Assembly (NCBI GenBank): GCA_947173485.1
Contig: CAMWFH010000018.1
Span: 1 to 51,883 of the forward strand
Length of the DNA: 51,883 nt
Reading direction: 5' to 3'
From: an uncultured Clostridia bacterium
Lineage (GTDB): Bacteria > Bacillota > Clostridia > Oscillospirales > Oscillospiraceae
A model generated the notes under the pieces. It worked only from the letters and a program-made list of their open reading frames with translations, was not told the origin of the DNA and made no database searches. The translations under genes were made by a program, and so were the position numbers. How positions within the stretch are numbered: the first letter of the stretch is position 1; each line of letters starts with the position of its first letter. Positions 15,861-24,134 of this stretch are shown in pieces.

Positions 15861-16684
15861 TGGGCTGGGAGAGAGAGCCGGCTATCCTCTGCGAGAAAGT
15901 CCAGGGCTCGTCCCATAAGCGCCGGGGATCGCCCTGCCAGGATGCCTACTGTCAGGATGTGGACGCGGAGCGGGCCATCCTGGCGGTGGCGGACGGCCAC
16001 GGCAGCGACGCCTGCCGCTACAGCGCTGTTGGCGCGGAGATCGCGGCGGAGGTGTTCTGCTCTTTGCTGGCGGATCTGTGGCGGGGCCGGCAGGATAGGG
16101 ACCTGCTGGCCGATCTGGGCCGGGAGGGAGAGGTCCTGGTGGCCCAGCGGGTGGAGCGGGAGTGGAAGCGCCGGGTAGAGGAGGACTACCGCCAGCGGCA
16201 GGAGGAGGACCCCGAAACGGAGCCCGCCATGGTCCACAAGCTCTATGGCACCACGCTCTTAGGACTGCTGGCGGCGGAGGGGGCCTGCTTTGCCTTTCAG
16301 CTGGGAGATGGCGAGATCAGCTATGTAGACAGCGGCGGCTGCCGGGAGGTGGTGTCCGGGGAGAAGCTCCTGGGCGTGGAGACCTACTCCCTGAGCCAAA
16401 AGGACGCGTGGCAGTATGCCGTTGCCGGACTGCGGCGCTTGGAGGGGACTGGCCCCTTTGCGTTCCTGCTCTCTACAGACGGCTTTTTTTACAGCCATGT
16501 GAACGAGCAGGAGTACCAGAAGAGCTGTCTGGCGTATTTCGAGCTGCTCCGGGAGGAGGGCCCCGAGCCGGTGCGCGCCCATCTGGCAGCGTGGCTGGAC
16601 GAGACCAGCGAGCTGGGCTGCGGCGACGATATCACGCTCATGATCGCCTATTTTGACGGGAAGTCCGAGGAAGAGGATGGATAA
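15860..16684 (+). CDS. PP2C-family protein phosphatase (YegK-like)
   Basis: A 274-residue PPM-type serine/threonine phosphatase. The N-terminal motif HKRRGSPCQDAY, the metal-binding VADGHGSDACRYSAVGA (near residues 38-54), QLGDGEI near 147, STDGFFYS near 205 and GCGDDITLMIAY near 253-264 all match PP2C. The aspartates that bind Mn or Mg are therefore retained. The ATG at 15860 overlaps the VWA stop (TGATG); a GTG one codon earlier is possible. It is the last gene of the triad and is followed by a strong terminator. It presumably removes phosphate placed by the upstream kinase on the VWA or LRR protein; that target is inference. Confidence 0.88.
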   Translation: MGWEREPAILCEKVQGSSHKRRGSPCQDAYCQDVDAERAILAVADGHGSDACRYSAVGAEIAAEVFCSLLADLWRGRQDRDLLADLGREGEVLVAQRVEREWKRRVEEDYRQRQEEDPETEPAMVHKLYGTTLLGLLAAEGACFAFQLGDGEISYVDSGGCREVVSGEKLLGVETYSLSQKDAWQYAVAGLRRLEGTGPFAFLLSTDGFFYSHVNEQEYQKSCLAYFELLREEGPEPVRAHLAAWLDETSELGCGDDITLMIAYFDGKSEEEDG

Positions 16685-16701
16685 GTCCTGAAGCGTATAG
16701 G

Positions 16702-16743
16702 ACAGTGGGGCTGGCCGGATGCCCGGCCAGCCCCACTGTTTTT
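16702..16743 (+). terminator. Terminator of the kinase-VWA-PP2C operon
   Basis: A perfect 17-bp stem (ACAGTGGGGCTGGCCGG with its complement), loop ATGC, and a TTTTT run. Very strong. Confidence 0.95.
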
Positions 16744-16839
16744 GCATCGAGCCCCATAGAGCAGGCCGCTTTCCGAAATGGTCATATCACGCCCCGTATG
16801 CCCCGGCCAAAAAATTTCCACTTTTTGAAAGATAGAGCG

Positions 16840-16869
16840 TTGACAATAGTGTAGGCCGTGTTGTATAGT
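16840..16869 (+). promoter_or_regulatory. Promoter of the DegT-like gene
   Basis: TTGACA (16840-16845), an 18-bp spacer and TATAGT (16864-16869), with the ATG at 16903. Confidence 0.8.
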
Positions 16870-16902
16870 ATTTACATCATTTTTAGAAGGGCGGTCAAAC
16901 AG

Positions 16903-17982
16903 ATGGCAGTACGACCAATGTTAGGCGGTTACTTTGAAACAGAAGACCTTTCCCCAACAGAAAACGGCTTTTTTGCCCAGCTCACGCCCTCCGATGGAGA
17001 CCTGCGTTTCCTGATGTCCGGCCGCTGCGGTATCCTCTGCGCCTTGGAGGATCTAGCGGACTCTAAACGGGTCGCCTATGTTCCGGCCTACACCTGCGGG
17101 ACCGTGCTGGCCCCCTACGCGAAAGCGGGGTACCGGCTGAAGTTCTATGAGGTGGACCGTACCATGGCGCCGGTATGGGAGGAGTCCGCGCTGGATGAGA
17201 TCAGCGTGCTGAATCTCTGCGGCTATTACGGATTCAGCCGGTACGATCCCGCCTTCGTGCGCCGGTGTAAGGAGCGGGGGATCTGCGTCTTACAGGACAC
17301 TACCCACTCGATCCTCTCCTCGGATGGGATCGCCCCGGAGGCGGACTACATCACCGGGAGCCTGCGCAAATGGATCGGCGTGCCCTCCGGCGGGTTCCTG
17401 ATCAAGCGCAAGGGGCAGCTGTCCCCCAAGCTCCTGCCCTGCCATGACCAGCATCTGGAGATGCGGCGGGGCGCGATGGTCCTCAAAAAGAAGAGCGTGG
17501 AGGAGCCGGGCAGCGTCCCCCAGGCGGAGCTGGACGAGGCGGCGGTCACCTTCCGCCAGGCGGAGATGCTCCTGCGGCAGATGTTCGACTGCTATGAGAG
17601 CGATACGGAGTCGATCCATATCATGACCCACTTCCCCCTGGAGCAGCACCGGCAGCGGCGGCGGGAGAACTACCAGCGGCTGCTGGAGGCATTCCCCCAG
17701 ACTCCGGCCTGCGTCCCGGTGTTCCCTGTGCTGGATCCGGCCACCGTGCCCAGCCACTTCACGGTCCTGGCGGAGCGGCGGGATGCGCTGCAAGACTTTT
17801 TGAAGGAGGAGGGGATCCACACGACGGCCTACTGGGGCAAGAGCCCCCTGGCGGACACCTCCCGCTGTCCCCAGGCCCAGTATATCTATGACCATGTCCT
17901 CTCCCTGCCCTGCGACCAGCGCTATGGTCCGGCAGAGATGGAGCGCATCGCGGCGGCGGTGGGGCGCTTCTGCGATAGATAG
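16903..17982 (+). CDS. DegT/DnrJ/EryC1-like PLP-dependent aminotransferase
   Basis: A 359-residue protein resembling fold-type I sugar aminotransferases of the DegT family. The early motif VAYVPAYTCGTVLAPY (near residues 58-73) matches the family's substrate loop. D132 with H135 in LQDTTHSI would pair with the PLP ring, and K156 in GSLRKWIGVPSGGFL is the likely Schiff-base lysine. ATG 16903 is preferred because the promoter -10 overlaps any earlier start and AGAAGGG lies 11 bases upstream. No nucleotide-sugar or polysaccharide genes are nearby, so the pathway is unknown. The family also contains non-aminotransferase members (dehydratases), so activity is not certain. Confidence 0.75.
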   Translation: MAVRPMLGGYFETEDLSPTENGFFAQLTPSDGDLRFLMSGRCGILCALEDLADSKRVAYVPAYTCGTVLAPYAKAGYRLKFYEVDRTMAPVWEESALDEISVLNLCGYYGFSRYDPAFVRRCKERGICVLQDTTHSILSSDGIAPEADYITGSLRKWIGVPSGGFLIKRKGQLSPKLLPCHDQHLEMRRGAMVLKKKSVEEPGSVPQAELDEAAVTFRQAEMLLRQMFDCYESDTESIHIMTHFPLEQHRQRRRENYQRLLEAFPQTPACVPVFPVLDPATVPSHFTVLAERRDALQDFLKEEGIHTTAYWGKSPLADTSRCPQAQYIYDHVLSLPCDQRYGPAEMERIAAAVGRFCDR

Positions 17983-18019
17983 GAAAAACTTCAAATTTGC
18001 AAAAAAATGAAATAAACAC

Positions 18020-18048
18020 TTGACTTTTGTAGAGAAAGGCTCTACACT
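18020..18048 (+). promoter_or_regulatory. Promoter of the creatininase-rpiR operon with an overlapping inverted repeat
   Basis: TTGACT (18020-18025), a 17-bp spacer and TACACT (18043-18048). TGTAGAG-AAAGG-CTCTACA at 18028-18046 fills the spacer and enters the -10 box, as an operator would. The downstream RpiR regulator is the obvious candidate to bind it. Confidence 0.7.
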
Positions 18049-18107
18049 ATTGGCTAGTACCCTGCGCAGAGCGGCTGCGTGCTCAACATAGAATGGAGGA
18101 GACTGCA

Positions 18108-18875
18108 ATGAGACTGGCGCACATGAACTGGAAACAGGCCGAGGCGTACTTTCAGACCCATGATATGGTGATCCTGTCCACGGGCAGCATCGAATGCCAC
18201 GGACGGCACAATCCGTTAGGAACGGACACGCTCATCCCCATGAAGCTGCTGGATCTGATCGAGGAGAAGTCCGATATCATGATCCTGCCCACGCTGCCCT
18301 ATGGCGACTGCGATTGGCACCTGGATTTCCCCGGGGCGATCTCGATCGGCAGCGATCTTCTCTGCGCTACCGTCCAGCGGATCTGCGACTGCCTGTATAA
18401 GTGGGGCGTTCGCCGGTTCATCATGCTCAACGGCCATGGCGGCAACACCCACGCCCTGGACAAGGCCGCCTGCTACCTGGACCAGAAGGGCGCTGTCAGC
18501 GTCATCATCAACTGGTGGGTCACAGCCGGCGAGATCAACACAGATTGGAAGGGCGGCCATGGCGCGGGGCAGGAGACCGCCGCCGTGCTGGCGGTGGATC
18601 CGTCTCTGGTGGACCGCAGCGCCATCAGCGAGGACGAGGAGGCCCACGATCCCACTGAGCGTCTCAAGAGCACCGGCCTGCGCCGGGTCAGCTTCAAGGG
18701 CGTGGACGTCATGCTGCCCCGCACCAACCGGCAGATGGTGGACAACGGCTGGTATGGCAAGGACCACCCCAAGGATGCCACCGAGGCCTGGGGGAAGGAG
18801 ATGCTCCAGGCGACAGCCGACTTCGTAGTCGAGCTGATGGGCGAGGTCCAGAAGATCCCACTAAAGGGAGAGTGA
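18108..18875 (+). CDS. Creatininase-family amidohydrolase
   Basis: A 255-residue cytosolic metal hydrolase of the creatinine amidohydrolase family. Metal ligands are in STGSIECHGRHNPLGTDTL: E29, H31 and D40 match the family ExHGxHxPxxTD pattern. NGHGGNTHALD near residues 110-120 and GGHGAGQETA near 150-160, with the second histidine and glutamate, complete the site. GGAGGA seven bases upstream selects the ATG at 18108 over the one at 18093. Relatives open lactam or cyclic amide rings (creatinine, formamidopyrimidine-type compounds) or trim the MftA peptide; no mycofactocin genes are here. The substrate is unknown. It overlaps and is co-transcribed with an RpiR regulator. Confidence 0.88.
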   Translation: MRLAHMNWKQAEAYFQTHDMVILSTGSIECHGRHNPLGTDTLIPMKLLDLIEEKSDIMILPTLPYGDCDWHLDFPGAISIGSDLLCATVQRICDCLYKWGVRRFIMLNGHGGNTHALDKAACYLDQKGAVSVIINWWVTAGEINTDWKGGHGAGQETAAVLAVDPSLVDRSAISEDEEAHDPTERLKSTGLRRVSFKGVDVMLPRTNRQMVDNGWYGKDHPKDATEAWGKEMLQATADFVVELMGEVQKIPLKGE

Positions 18876-18880
18876 TCGAC

Positions 18881-19831
18881 ATGACACTGGCGGATACAAA
18901 AGGGGAGACCGACCTTTTCGCAAGGATCCGGGCGCATTACGGCGATATGAGCAGGACCCAGCGGCGGATCGCGGACTACTTTATGGAGCACGCGGACGTT
19001 GCCTGCTTCCAGTCTTTGAAGGAGGCGGCGGCAGCCGCCCACACCACGGAGGCGATGGTCCTGAAGTTCTGCGGCCGGATCGGCTGTGACGGCTTTTTGC
19101 AGTTCAAGCGGGAGCTCCAGGGGTATGTGAAGCTCCTGATGTCCCCTAACGAGAAGATCGGCTTTCGGATCCGCACAGTGCAGGATGACCGGCAGCTCTT
19201 TGAACGGATCATTGAGATGGAGAAGCAATGCCTGGAGCTGACGTATCACTCCTTGCCCCGGGCCCACCTGGAGGCGTTCATCGCCGCCATCCGCGACGCG
19301 CGTCAGGTGTGGGTCGTAGGCCACCGGGTCTCGGAGCCTGTCGCCCAATACCTGACGGTCCGCCTCCAGCAGGTGGGCGTGCGGGCCGCCATGATGGATA
19401 TCCGGGACCTGTACGCCACCGAGCAGGCGGCGGTACACGCCAGCAAGGAGGATCTGTTCGTCATCATCTCCTTCCCCTATTACGCGCCCCAGACCAGGGC
19501 GCTGGTGGAGTATCTGGGGCAGGCCGGTATCCCGATGGTCTGCATCACCGACCGCTACTCCGCCCCTATCGCCGCCCACGCATCCGCCGTGCTGGTGTGC
19601 AACTCCGAGCACGAGGTGTTCTACAACACCATCACCGCGGCCATATCCCTTGTCAGCGTGATCGCCTCCTGCCTGGTGCTGACAGACCCGGAACGCTTTG
19701 CGGCCTACCGGGAGAAGCTGGAGCAGTTCGACATCGGATACCTGAAAGATGAGCGGCGCTACCAGGATGAGCAGAACGCGGCGCAATACCGCCATATCTT
19801 CAAAAGCGATAAGCTGCCCCTGGAGATCTGA
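18881..19831 (+). CDS. RpiR-family transcriptional regulator (HTH plus SIS domain)
   Basis: A 316-residue regulator. Residues about 15-90 are the RpiR helix-turn-helix, with MSRTQRRIADYFMEHAD and the recognition helix region TTEAMVLKFCGRIGCDGFLQFKREL. Residues about 135-270 form a SIS domain (VWVVGHRVSEPVAQYL, FVIISFPYYAP, MVCITDR), which binds phosphosugars or related acids. ATG 18881 is favoured over a GTG at 18872 because GGGAGAG gives proper spacing. It is likely an autoregulator of the creatininase operon through the palindrome over its promoter. It could also act on the iadA peptide operon just downstream, but no shared site was found there. Confidence 0.9.
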   Translation: MTLADTKGETDLFARIRAHYGDMSRTQRRIADYFMEHADVACFQSLKEAAAAAHTTEAMVLKFCGRIGCDGFLQFKRELQGYVKLLMSPNEKIGFRIRTVQDDRQLFERIIEMEKQCLELTYHSLPRAHLEAFIAAIRDARQVWVVGHRVSEPVAQYLTVRLQQVGVRAAMMDIRDLYATEQAAVHASKEDLFVIISFPYYAPQTRALVEYLGQAGIPMVCITDRYSAPIAAHASAVLVCNSEHEVFYNTITAAISLVSVIASCLVLTDPERFAAYREKLEQFDIGYLKDERRYQDEQNAAQYRHIFKSDKLPLEI

Positions 19832-19858
19832 GGGACCGTCTTCCTGCCTGGGTAAAGG

Positions 19859-19884
19859 AGCCATGCGGCTGTATGGCTTCTTTT
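19859..19884 (+). terminator. Weak terminator after the RpiR gene
   Basis: A six-bp stem AGCCAT/ATGGCT with an 8-base loop, followed by TCTTTTCC. Short, so read-through into the iadA region is possible. Confidence 0.55.
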
Positions 19885-19948
19885 CCGGCAGCGAAACTAT
19901 AGTGAAAATGATAAGTCGCTATAGAAATTTGGGATTTTACTATCGAAC

Positions 19949-20052
19949 GGCCTTTATAAAGGCCCCGTAAAGAAAGTGGCGCAGCCACTTTCTTTACAAA
20001 GGCTCGCCGCGCTATGTGCCGCGGGCCGTCCCAGGCGGCGGGAGACGCCGCC
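19949..20052. repeat. Cluster of palindromes upstream of iadA
   Basis: Three palindromes in 104 bp: GGCCTTTATAAAGGCC (19949-19964, perfect); GTAAAGAAAGTGGC, loop GCA, and its exact complement (19967-19997); and GGCGGCG-GGAGA-CGCCGCC (20034-20052). No T run follows. It looks like a REP or mosaic-type intergenic repeat, or a processed leader, rather than a simple terminator. I see no convincing promoter for iadA in this stretch. Confidence 0.75.
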
Positions 20053-20095
20053 GGCTTAGATGAAAAAAGATGAGGAAAAGAGAGGGAACACAGAT

Positions 20096-21220
20096 ATGTT
20101 GCTGCTGAAAAACGCGGAAGTATACGGGCCGGAGCGGCTGGGGAAACGGGACGTGCTGCTGGGCGGCGGACAGGTCCTGGCCATGGAGGAGGAGCTGACC
20201 CTCACCCTACCGGGCGTGGAGACCTATGACGCAAAGGGCCGGGCCCTGGTCCCCGGCTTTCTGGACCAGCATGTACACAGCATCGGCGGCGGCGGCGAGG
20301 GCGGCCCCCACACCCGGACGCCGGAGCTGCTCCTGTCGGATGTGATCAAGGCCGGCGTCACCACCCTGGTGGGCCTGCTGGGCACAGACGGCATCACCAG
20401 GACCATGGAGGCCCTGATCGCAAAGACCAAGGCTCTGAACAACGAGGGCGTCACCGCCTTCTGCCTCACCAGCGCCTACCAGTATCCGCCGGTCACCCTG
20501 ACGGGCTCGGTCATGCGGGATATCATGTATATCCAGGAGGTGATCGGCTGCAAGCTGGCCATCGCGGATCACCGGGGGTCCCATCCGAATCGGGAGGAGC
20601 TGATCCGGCTGGTCTCCGATGTGCGGATGGCGGGTCTGCTGGCGGGGAAGCCAGGGGTGCTGCACATCCATACCGGCGCCGCGCCGGAGGGCATCGAGCC
20701 CATCATGGAGATCGTCAGGACCACCGATATCCCGCCCTGCCACTTCCGCCCCACCCACTTGGGCCGTCACCTGGACCAGGCCATCGCCTTCACCCATATG
20801 GGCGGCTACGCGGACATCACCACCAAGGACGACACCCCCTCCCAGGTCCACCAGCTCCTGGAGGAGGCCGTGGCCGATCATATCACCATGAGCTCCGATT
20901 CCAACGGCAGTATGCCCAAGTGGGACAGCAAGCGGGAGCGGATCGTGGGCATGGGCGTGGGAAGGATGACCAATCTGTACCGTGCCGTCCGCCGGATGGT
21001 CACGGAGGAGGGCATCCCCCTGGAGACGGCCCTGCCCTTCATCACCAGCAACGTAGCCCGGGCCCTGGAGCTCTACCCAAGAAAGGGCGCGGTCCAGGTG
21101 GGCAGCGACGCGGATCTGGTCCTGCTGGACCAGGATCTGAGCATCTGCGGCGTCTTTGCCAAGGGGCGGCCCATGATGTGGGAGAAGGAACTGCTGGCCA
21201 AGGGGACCTTTGAGGAGTAA
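20096..21220 (+). CDS. iadA: Isoaspartyl dipeptidase (beta-aspartyl peptidase)
   Basis: A 374-residue zinc amidohydrolase that cleaves beta-aspartyl dipeptides formed by damage to proteins. The family fingerprint GFLDQHVHSIGGGGEGG (near residues 58-74) holds the HxH metal ligands and the substrate-binding loop. CKLAIADHRGSH near 155-166 carries the lysine expected to be carboxylated between the two metals. Histidines in VLHIHTG and CHFRPTHLGRH and the DSNGS motif near 278 complete the site. ATG 20096 gives the family N-terminus and follows GAGAGGGA; an earlier in-frame ATG at 20060 would add 12 charged residues. It is first in an operon with a peptide ABC importer and an M42 aminopeptidase, which fits salvage of isoaspartyl peptides. 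Confidence 0.93.
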   Translation: MLLLKNAEVYGPERLGKRDVLLGGGQVLAMEEELTLTLPGVETYDAKGRALVPGFLDQHVHSIGGGGEGGPHTRTPELLLSDVIKAGVTTLVGLLGTDGITRTMEALIAKTKALNNEGVTAFCLTSAYQYPPVTLTGSVMRDIMYIQEVIGCKLAIADHRGSHPNREELIRLVSDVRMAGLLAGKPGVLHIHTGAAPEGIEPIMEIVRTTDIPPCHFRPTHLGRHLDQAIAFTHMGGYADITTKDDTPSQVHQLLEEAVADHITMSSDSNGSMPKWDSKRERIVGMGVGRMTNLYRAVRRMVTEEGIPLETALPFITSNVARALELYPRKGAVQVGSDADLVLLDQDLSICGVFAKGRPMMWEKELLAKGTFEE

Positions 21221-21266
21221 GAGCCCCTATCGGCTGTAGGAAACATTGGAAAGCGGGAGGAAAGAA

Positions 21267-22253
21267 ATGGCAAAATATGTTCTGAAGCGCTTGCTGCTGC
21301 TCATCCCGGTCCTGATCGGCGTCACCTTTTTCGTGTTCACCATCCTGGCGGTGGCGCCCTATGACCCTGTGACGGTGATCCTGGGTGACGGCGCTACGGA
21401 GGAGGCCATCGAGGGGATGCGGGAGGAGCTGGGGCTCAACGATCCGCTGCTGGTCCGGTATGTGAACTATATCTGGGACCTGCTGCACGGGGATTTCGGC
21501 AAGTCCTATAAGACCCGTCTCCCAGTGGCGGACCAGATCCTGCGCCGTTTCCCCAATACCATCCTGCTGGCAACGTGCAGCATGGTGATCGCCATCGTAT
21601 TGGGCATCCCGTTAGGCATCCTATCTGCCAAGAAGCAGTACTCCCTGCTGGACAATGTGGCCACCGTAGGCGGGCTCGTGTCCGTCTCCATGCCGAACTT
21701 CTGGCTGGGGCTGCTGCTGGTCATCCTCTTCGCGCTGAAGCTGCGCTGGCTGCCCTCCCAGGGGATGGGGGAGGACCCTGTGGCCATCCTAAAGAGCCTC
21801 ATCCTGCCCTCCATCACCCTGGGGACCGGCATCATGGCCTCCATCATGCGCATGACCCGCTCCAGCGTGCTGGAGACCATGCGGCAGGACTACATCGGCA
21901 CGGCCCGGGCCAAGGGCATCTCCGAGGGGCGGGTGACGGTCCGCCATATGCTGAAGAACGCCCTGATCCCCATCATCACCATCTCGGCCCTCCAGTTCGG
22001 CAACCTGCTGGGCGGCTCTATGCTGACGGAGACCGTGTTCTCCTGGCCCGGCGTAGGGCGGTATATGCTGGACGCCATCAAGACCAAGGACACCCCGGCG
22101 ATCATGGGCTCCGTCATCCTCATGTCGGTGAGCTTTTCCATCATGAACCTGCTGGCGGATATCCTATATGCCTTCGTGGATCCCCGAATCAAGTCCCAAT
22201 ACCGGTCTGCGAGGCGGAAGAAGTCATTCAAGGGAGAGGGGGCCGCTTCATGA
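21267..22253 (+). CDS. dppB: Peptide ABC transporter permease (DppB/OppB family)
   Basis: A 328-residue membrane protein with about six helices. The N-terminus MAKYVLKRLLLLIPVLIGVT is the DppB hallmark. The EAA loop DYIGTARAKGISEGRVTVRH (near residues 210-229) is where the ATPases dock. The later turn ETVFSWPGVGRYMLDAI is also typical. GGGAGG six bases before the ATG fixes the start. It follows iadA by 46 bp and overlaps the next permease gene by four bases (ATGA). With the four genes downstream it makes a complete Dpp/Opp-type importer. Specificity for isoaspartyl dipeptides is inferred only from iadA. Confidence 0.93.
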   Translation: MAKYVLKRLLLLIPVLIGVTFFVFTILAVAPYDPVTVILGDGATEEAIEGMREELGLNDPLLVRYVNYIWDLLHGDFGKSYKTRLPVADQILRRFPNTILLATCSMVIAIVLGIPLGILSAKKQYSLLDNVATVGGLVSVSMPNFWLGLLLVILFALKLRWLPSQGMGEDPVAILKSLILPSITLGTGIMASIMRMTRSSVLETMRQDYIGTARAKGISEGRVTVRHMLKNALIPIITISALQFGNLLGGSMLTETVFSWPGVGRYMLDAIKTKDTPAIMGSVILMSVSFSIMNLLADILYAFVDPRIKSQYRSARRKKSFKGEGAAS

Positions 22254-23137
22254 ACGAGACCACCGTAGGAAAAGCCCGGTCCCTGGGCGCGGACGCCTGG
22301 TACCGCTTTAAGAAGAACCGTCTGGCCGTGCTCTCCCTGATCGTCCTGCTGGCGATGGTCCTGGTGGCCTTCTCCACCTTCGTCATCGACTGGGCCACGG
22401 ACTCCTCCATATATGAGGCCAAGGTCATCACCCAGGACCTGCGCCGCCGCCTGGAGCCGCCCAGCTGGGAGCATCCCTTCGGCCTGGACGAGTTCGGCCG
22501 GGATATGCTGCTGCGGGTGATCTGGGGCGCCCGGTACTCCCTGTTCATGGGCATGGCGGCCGTCTTTGGCGCCACTCTGCTGGGGGGCTTCCTGGGCGCG
22601 ATATCCGGCTTTTATAAGACGGCGGACAACATCATCATGCGCCTGATGGACATCCTGCTGGCGGTGCCCACCATCCTTTTGGCCACGGCCATCGTGGCGG
22701 CCCTAGGCACCAGCAAGATCAACCTGATCATAGCGATCCTGATCTCCCAGACGCCCACCTTTGCCCGGGTGGTACGGGCTTCGGTGCTGACGGTGAAGGA
22801 GCAGGAGTACATAGAGGCGGCCCGGGCCATGGGCGCCAGTGATATGCGCATCATCCTCCGCCACATCATCCCCAACTCTCTCTCGCCTCTGATCGTGCAG
22901 TGTACCATGAGCGTGGCCAGCGCCATCCTCTCCATCGCCAGCCTCTCCTTCATCGGCCTGGGCATCCAGGCGCCTATGCCCGAGTGGGGCGCGATGCTGT
23001 CCAACGCCAGGACCTATATCCGGGACTCCTGGCATATCACCGTGATCCCCGGCGCGGCGATCATGGTGACGATCCTGATGCTGAACATCATCGGCGATGG
23101 CCTGCGGGATGCCCTGGATCCCCGTCTGAAGAATTAG
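22250..23137 (+). CDS. dppC: Peptide ABC transporter permease (DppC/OppC family)
   Basis: A 295-residue permease, partner of DppB. The cytoplasmic N-terminus WYRFKKNRLAVLSL leads into the first helix, as in OppC. The loop EHPFGLDEFGRDMLLRVIWG near residues 76-95 is a DppC/OppC signature. The EAA motif EYIEAARAMGASDMRIILRH near 186-205 contacts the ATPase. The end LNIIGDGLRDALDPRLKN is near-invariant in this family. Translation is probably coupled to dppB through the ATGA overlap. Confidence 0.94.
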   Translation: MNETTVGKARSLGADAWYRFKKNRLAVLSLIVLLAMVLVAFSTFVIDWATDSSIYEAKVITQDLRRRLEPPSWEHPFGLDEFGRDMLLRVIWGARYSLFMGMAAVFGATLLGGFLGAISGFYKTADNIIMRLMDILLAVPTILLATAIVAALGTSKINLIIAILISQTPTFARVVRASVLTVKEQEYIEAARAMGASDMRIILRHIIPNSLSPLIVQCTMSVASAILSIASLSFIGLGIQAPMPEWGAMLSNARTYIRDSWHITVIPGAAIMVTILMLNIIGDGLRDALDPRLKN

Positions 23138-23150
23138 GAGGGGCGAAGGT

Positions 23151-24134
23151 ATGGATACGATCTTAGAAGTGAAGGACCTGGTCATCCACTATGAGACCGA
23201 CGACGGACGGGTGTACGCCCTCAACGGGCTGGACCTGGACCTGCGGGAGGGGGAGACTTTGGGCCTGGTGGGGGAGACCGGCGCCGGCAAGACGACCCTG
23301 GCCCGGGGCATCATGGGCCTGGTGCCCGACCCGCCGGGGCGGATCAAGGGGGGCGAGATCCTCTACCGCGGCACGGACCTCCTCCGGTGCAGCAACGCGG
23401 AGATGCGCCATGTCCGGGGGAAGAAGATCGCGATGATCTTCCAGGACCCCATGACCAGCCTCAACCCGGTGACCAATGTGGGGGTGCAGATCGCGGAGGC
23501 GATCTCCAACCATGAGCATCTCTCCCACCGGGACGCGCTGGTGAAGGCCAGGGAGATGCTGGAGCAGGTGGGCATCCCCGCCGGACGGGCGGAGGAGTAC
23601 CCCCACCAGTTCTCCGGCGGCATGAAGCAGCGGGTGGTGATCGCCATCGCCCTGGCTTGCAACCCGGATATCCTGATCGCCGACGAGCCCACCACCGCCC
23701 TGGATGTGACCATCCAGGCCCAGGTGCTGGATATGCTCCGGGAGCTGCGGGAGAAGTACAGTATGTCCATGCTGCTGATCACCCACGACCTGGGCGTGGT
23801 GGCCCAGACCTGCGACCGGGTGGCGGTCATCTACGGCGGCGAGATCGTAGAGAGCGCGGACGTGTTCTCCCTGTTCGAGCGGCACCTGCACCCCTACACC
23901 CAGGGGCTGCTCAACTCCATCCCCAAGCTGAACGAGGACGTGGACCGGCTCCAGCCCATCGAGGGCATGATGCCGGACCCCACCCATCTGCCGGAGGGGT
24001 GCAAGTTCTGCACCCGCTGTAGCTATGCCACCGAGCGTTGCCGGACCTCGCATCCGGTCATGCGAGAGGTCGCCAGCGGACACTCTGTCCGCTGCTTCCG
24101 CTATGAACAGGAGGAGCGCCATGAGGATCGATAA
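23151..24134 (+). CDS. dppD: Peptide ABC transporter ATP-binding protein (DppD/OppD family)
   Basis: A 327-residue ABC ATPase. Walker A is GETGAGKTT near residues 41-49. The Q-loop block [11 protein letters not shown] is near 100, the signature FSGGMKQR near 155, and Walker [14 protein letters not shown] near 178. The C-terminal cysteine-rich segment [15 protein letters not shown] near 285-300 is the Opp/Dpp-specific [4Fe-4S]-type motif. AGGAGGGG is upstream of the ATG. It overlaps the start of the next ATPase gene by 14 bases. It should form a heterodimer with that protein beneath the DppBC channel. Confidence 0.94.
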   Translation: MDTILEVKDLVIHYETDDGRVYALNGLDLDLREGETLGLVGETGAGKTTLARGIMGLVPDPPGRIKGGEILYRGTDLLRCSNAEMRHVRGKKIAMIFQDPMTSLNPVTNVGVQIAEAISNHEHLSHRDALVKAREMLEQVGIPAGRAEEYPHQFSGGMKQRVVIAIALACNPDILIADEPTTALDVTIQAQVLDMLRELREKYSMSMLLITHDLGVVAQTCDRVAVIYGGEIVESADVFSLFERHLHPYTQGLLNSIPKLNEDVDRLQPIEGMMPDPTHLPEGCKFCTRCSYATERCRTSHPVMREVASGHSVRCFRYEQEERHEDR

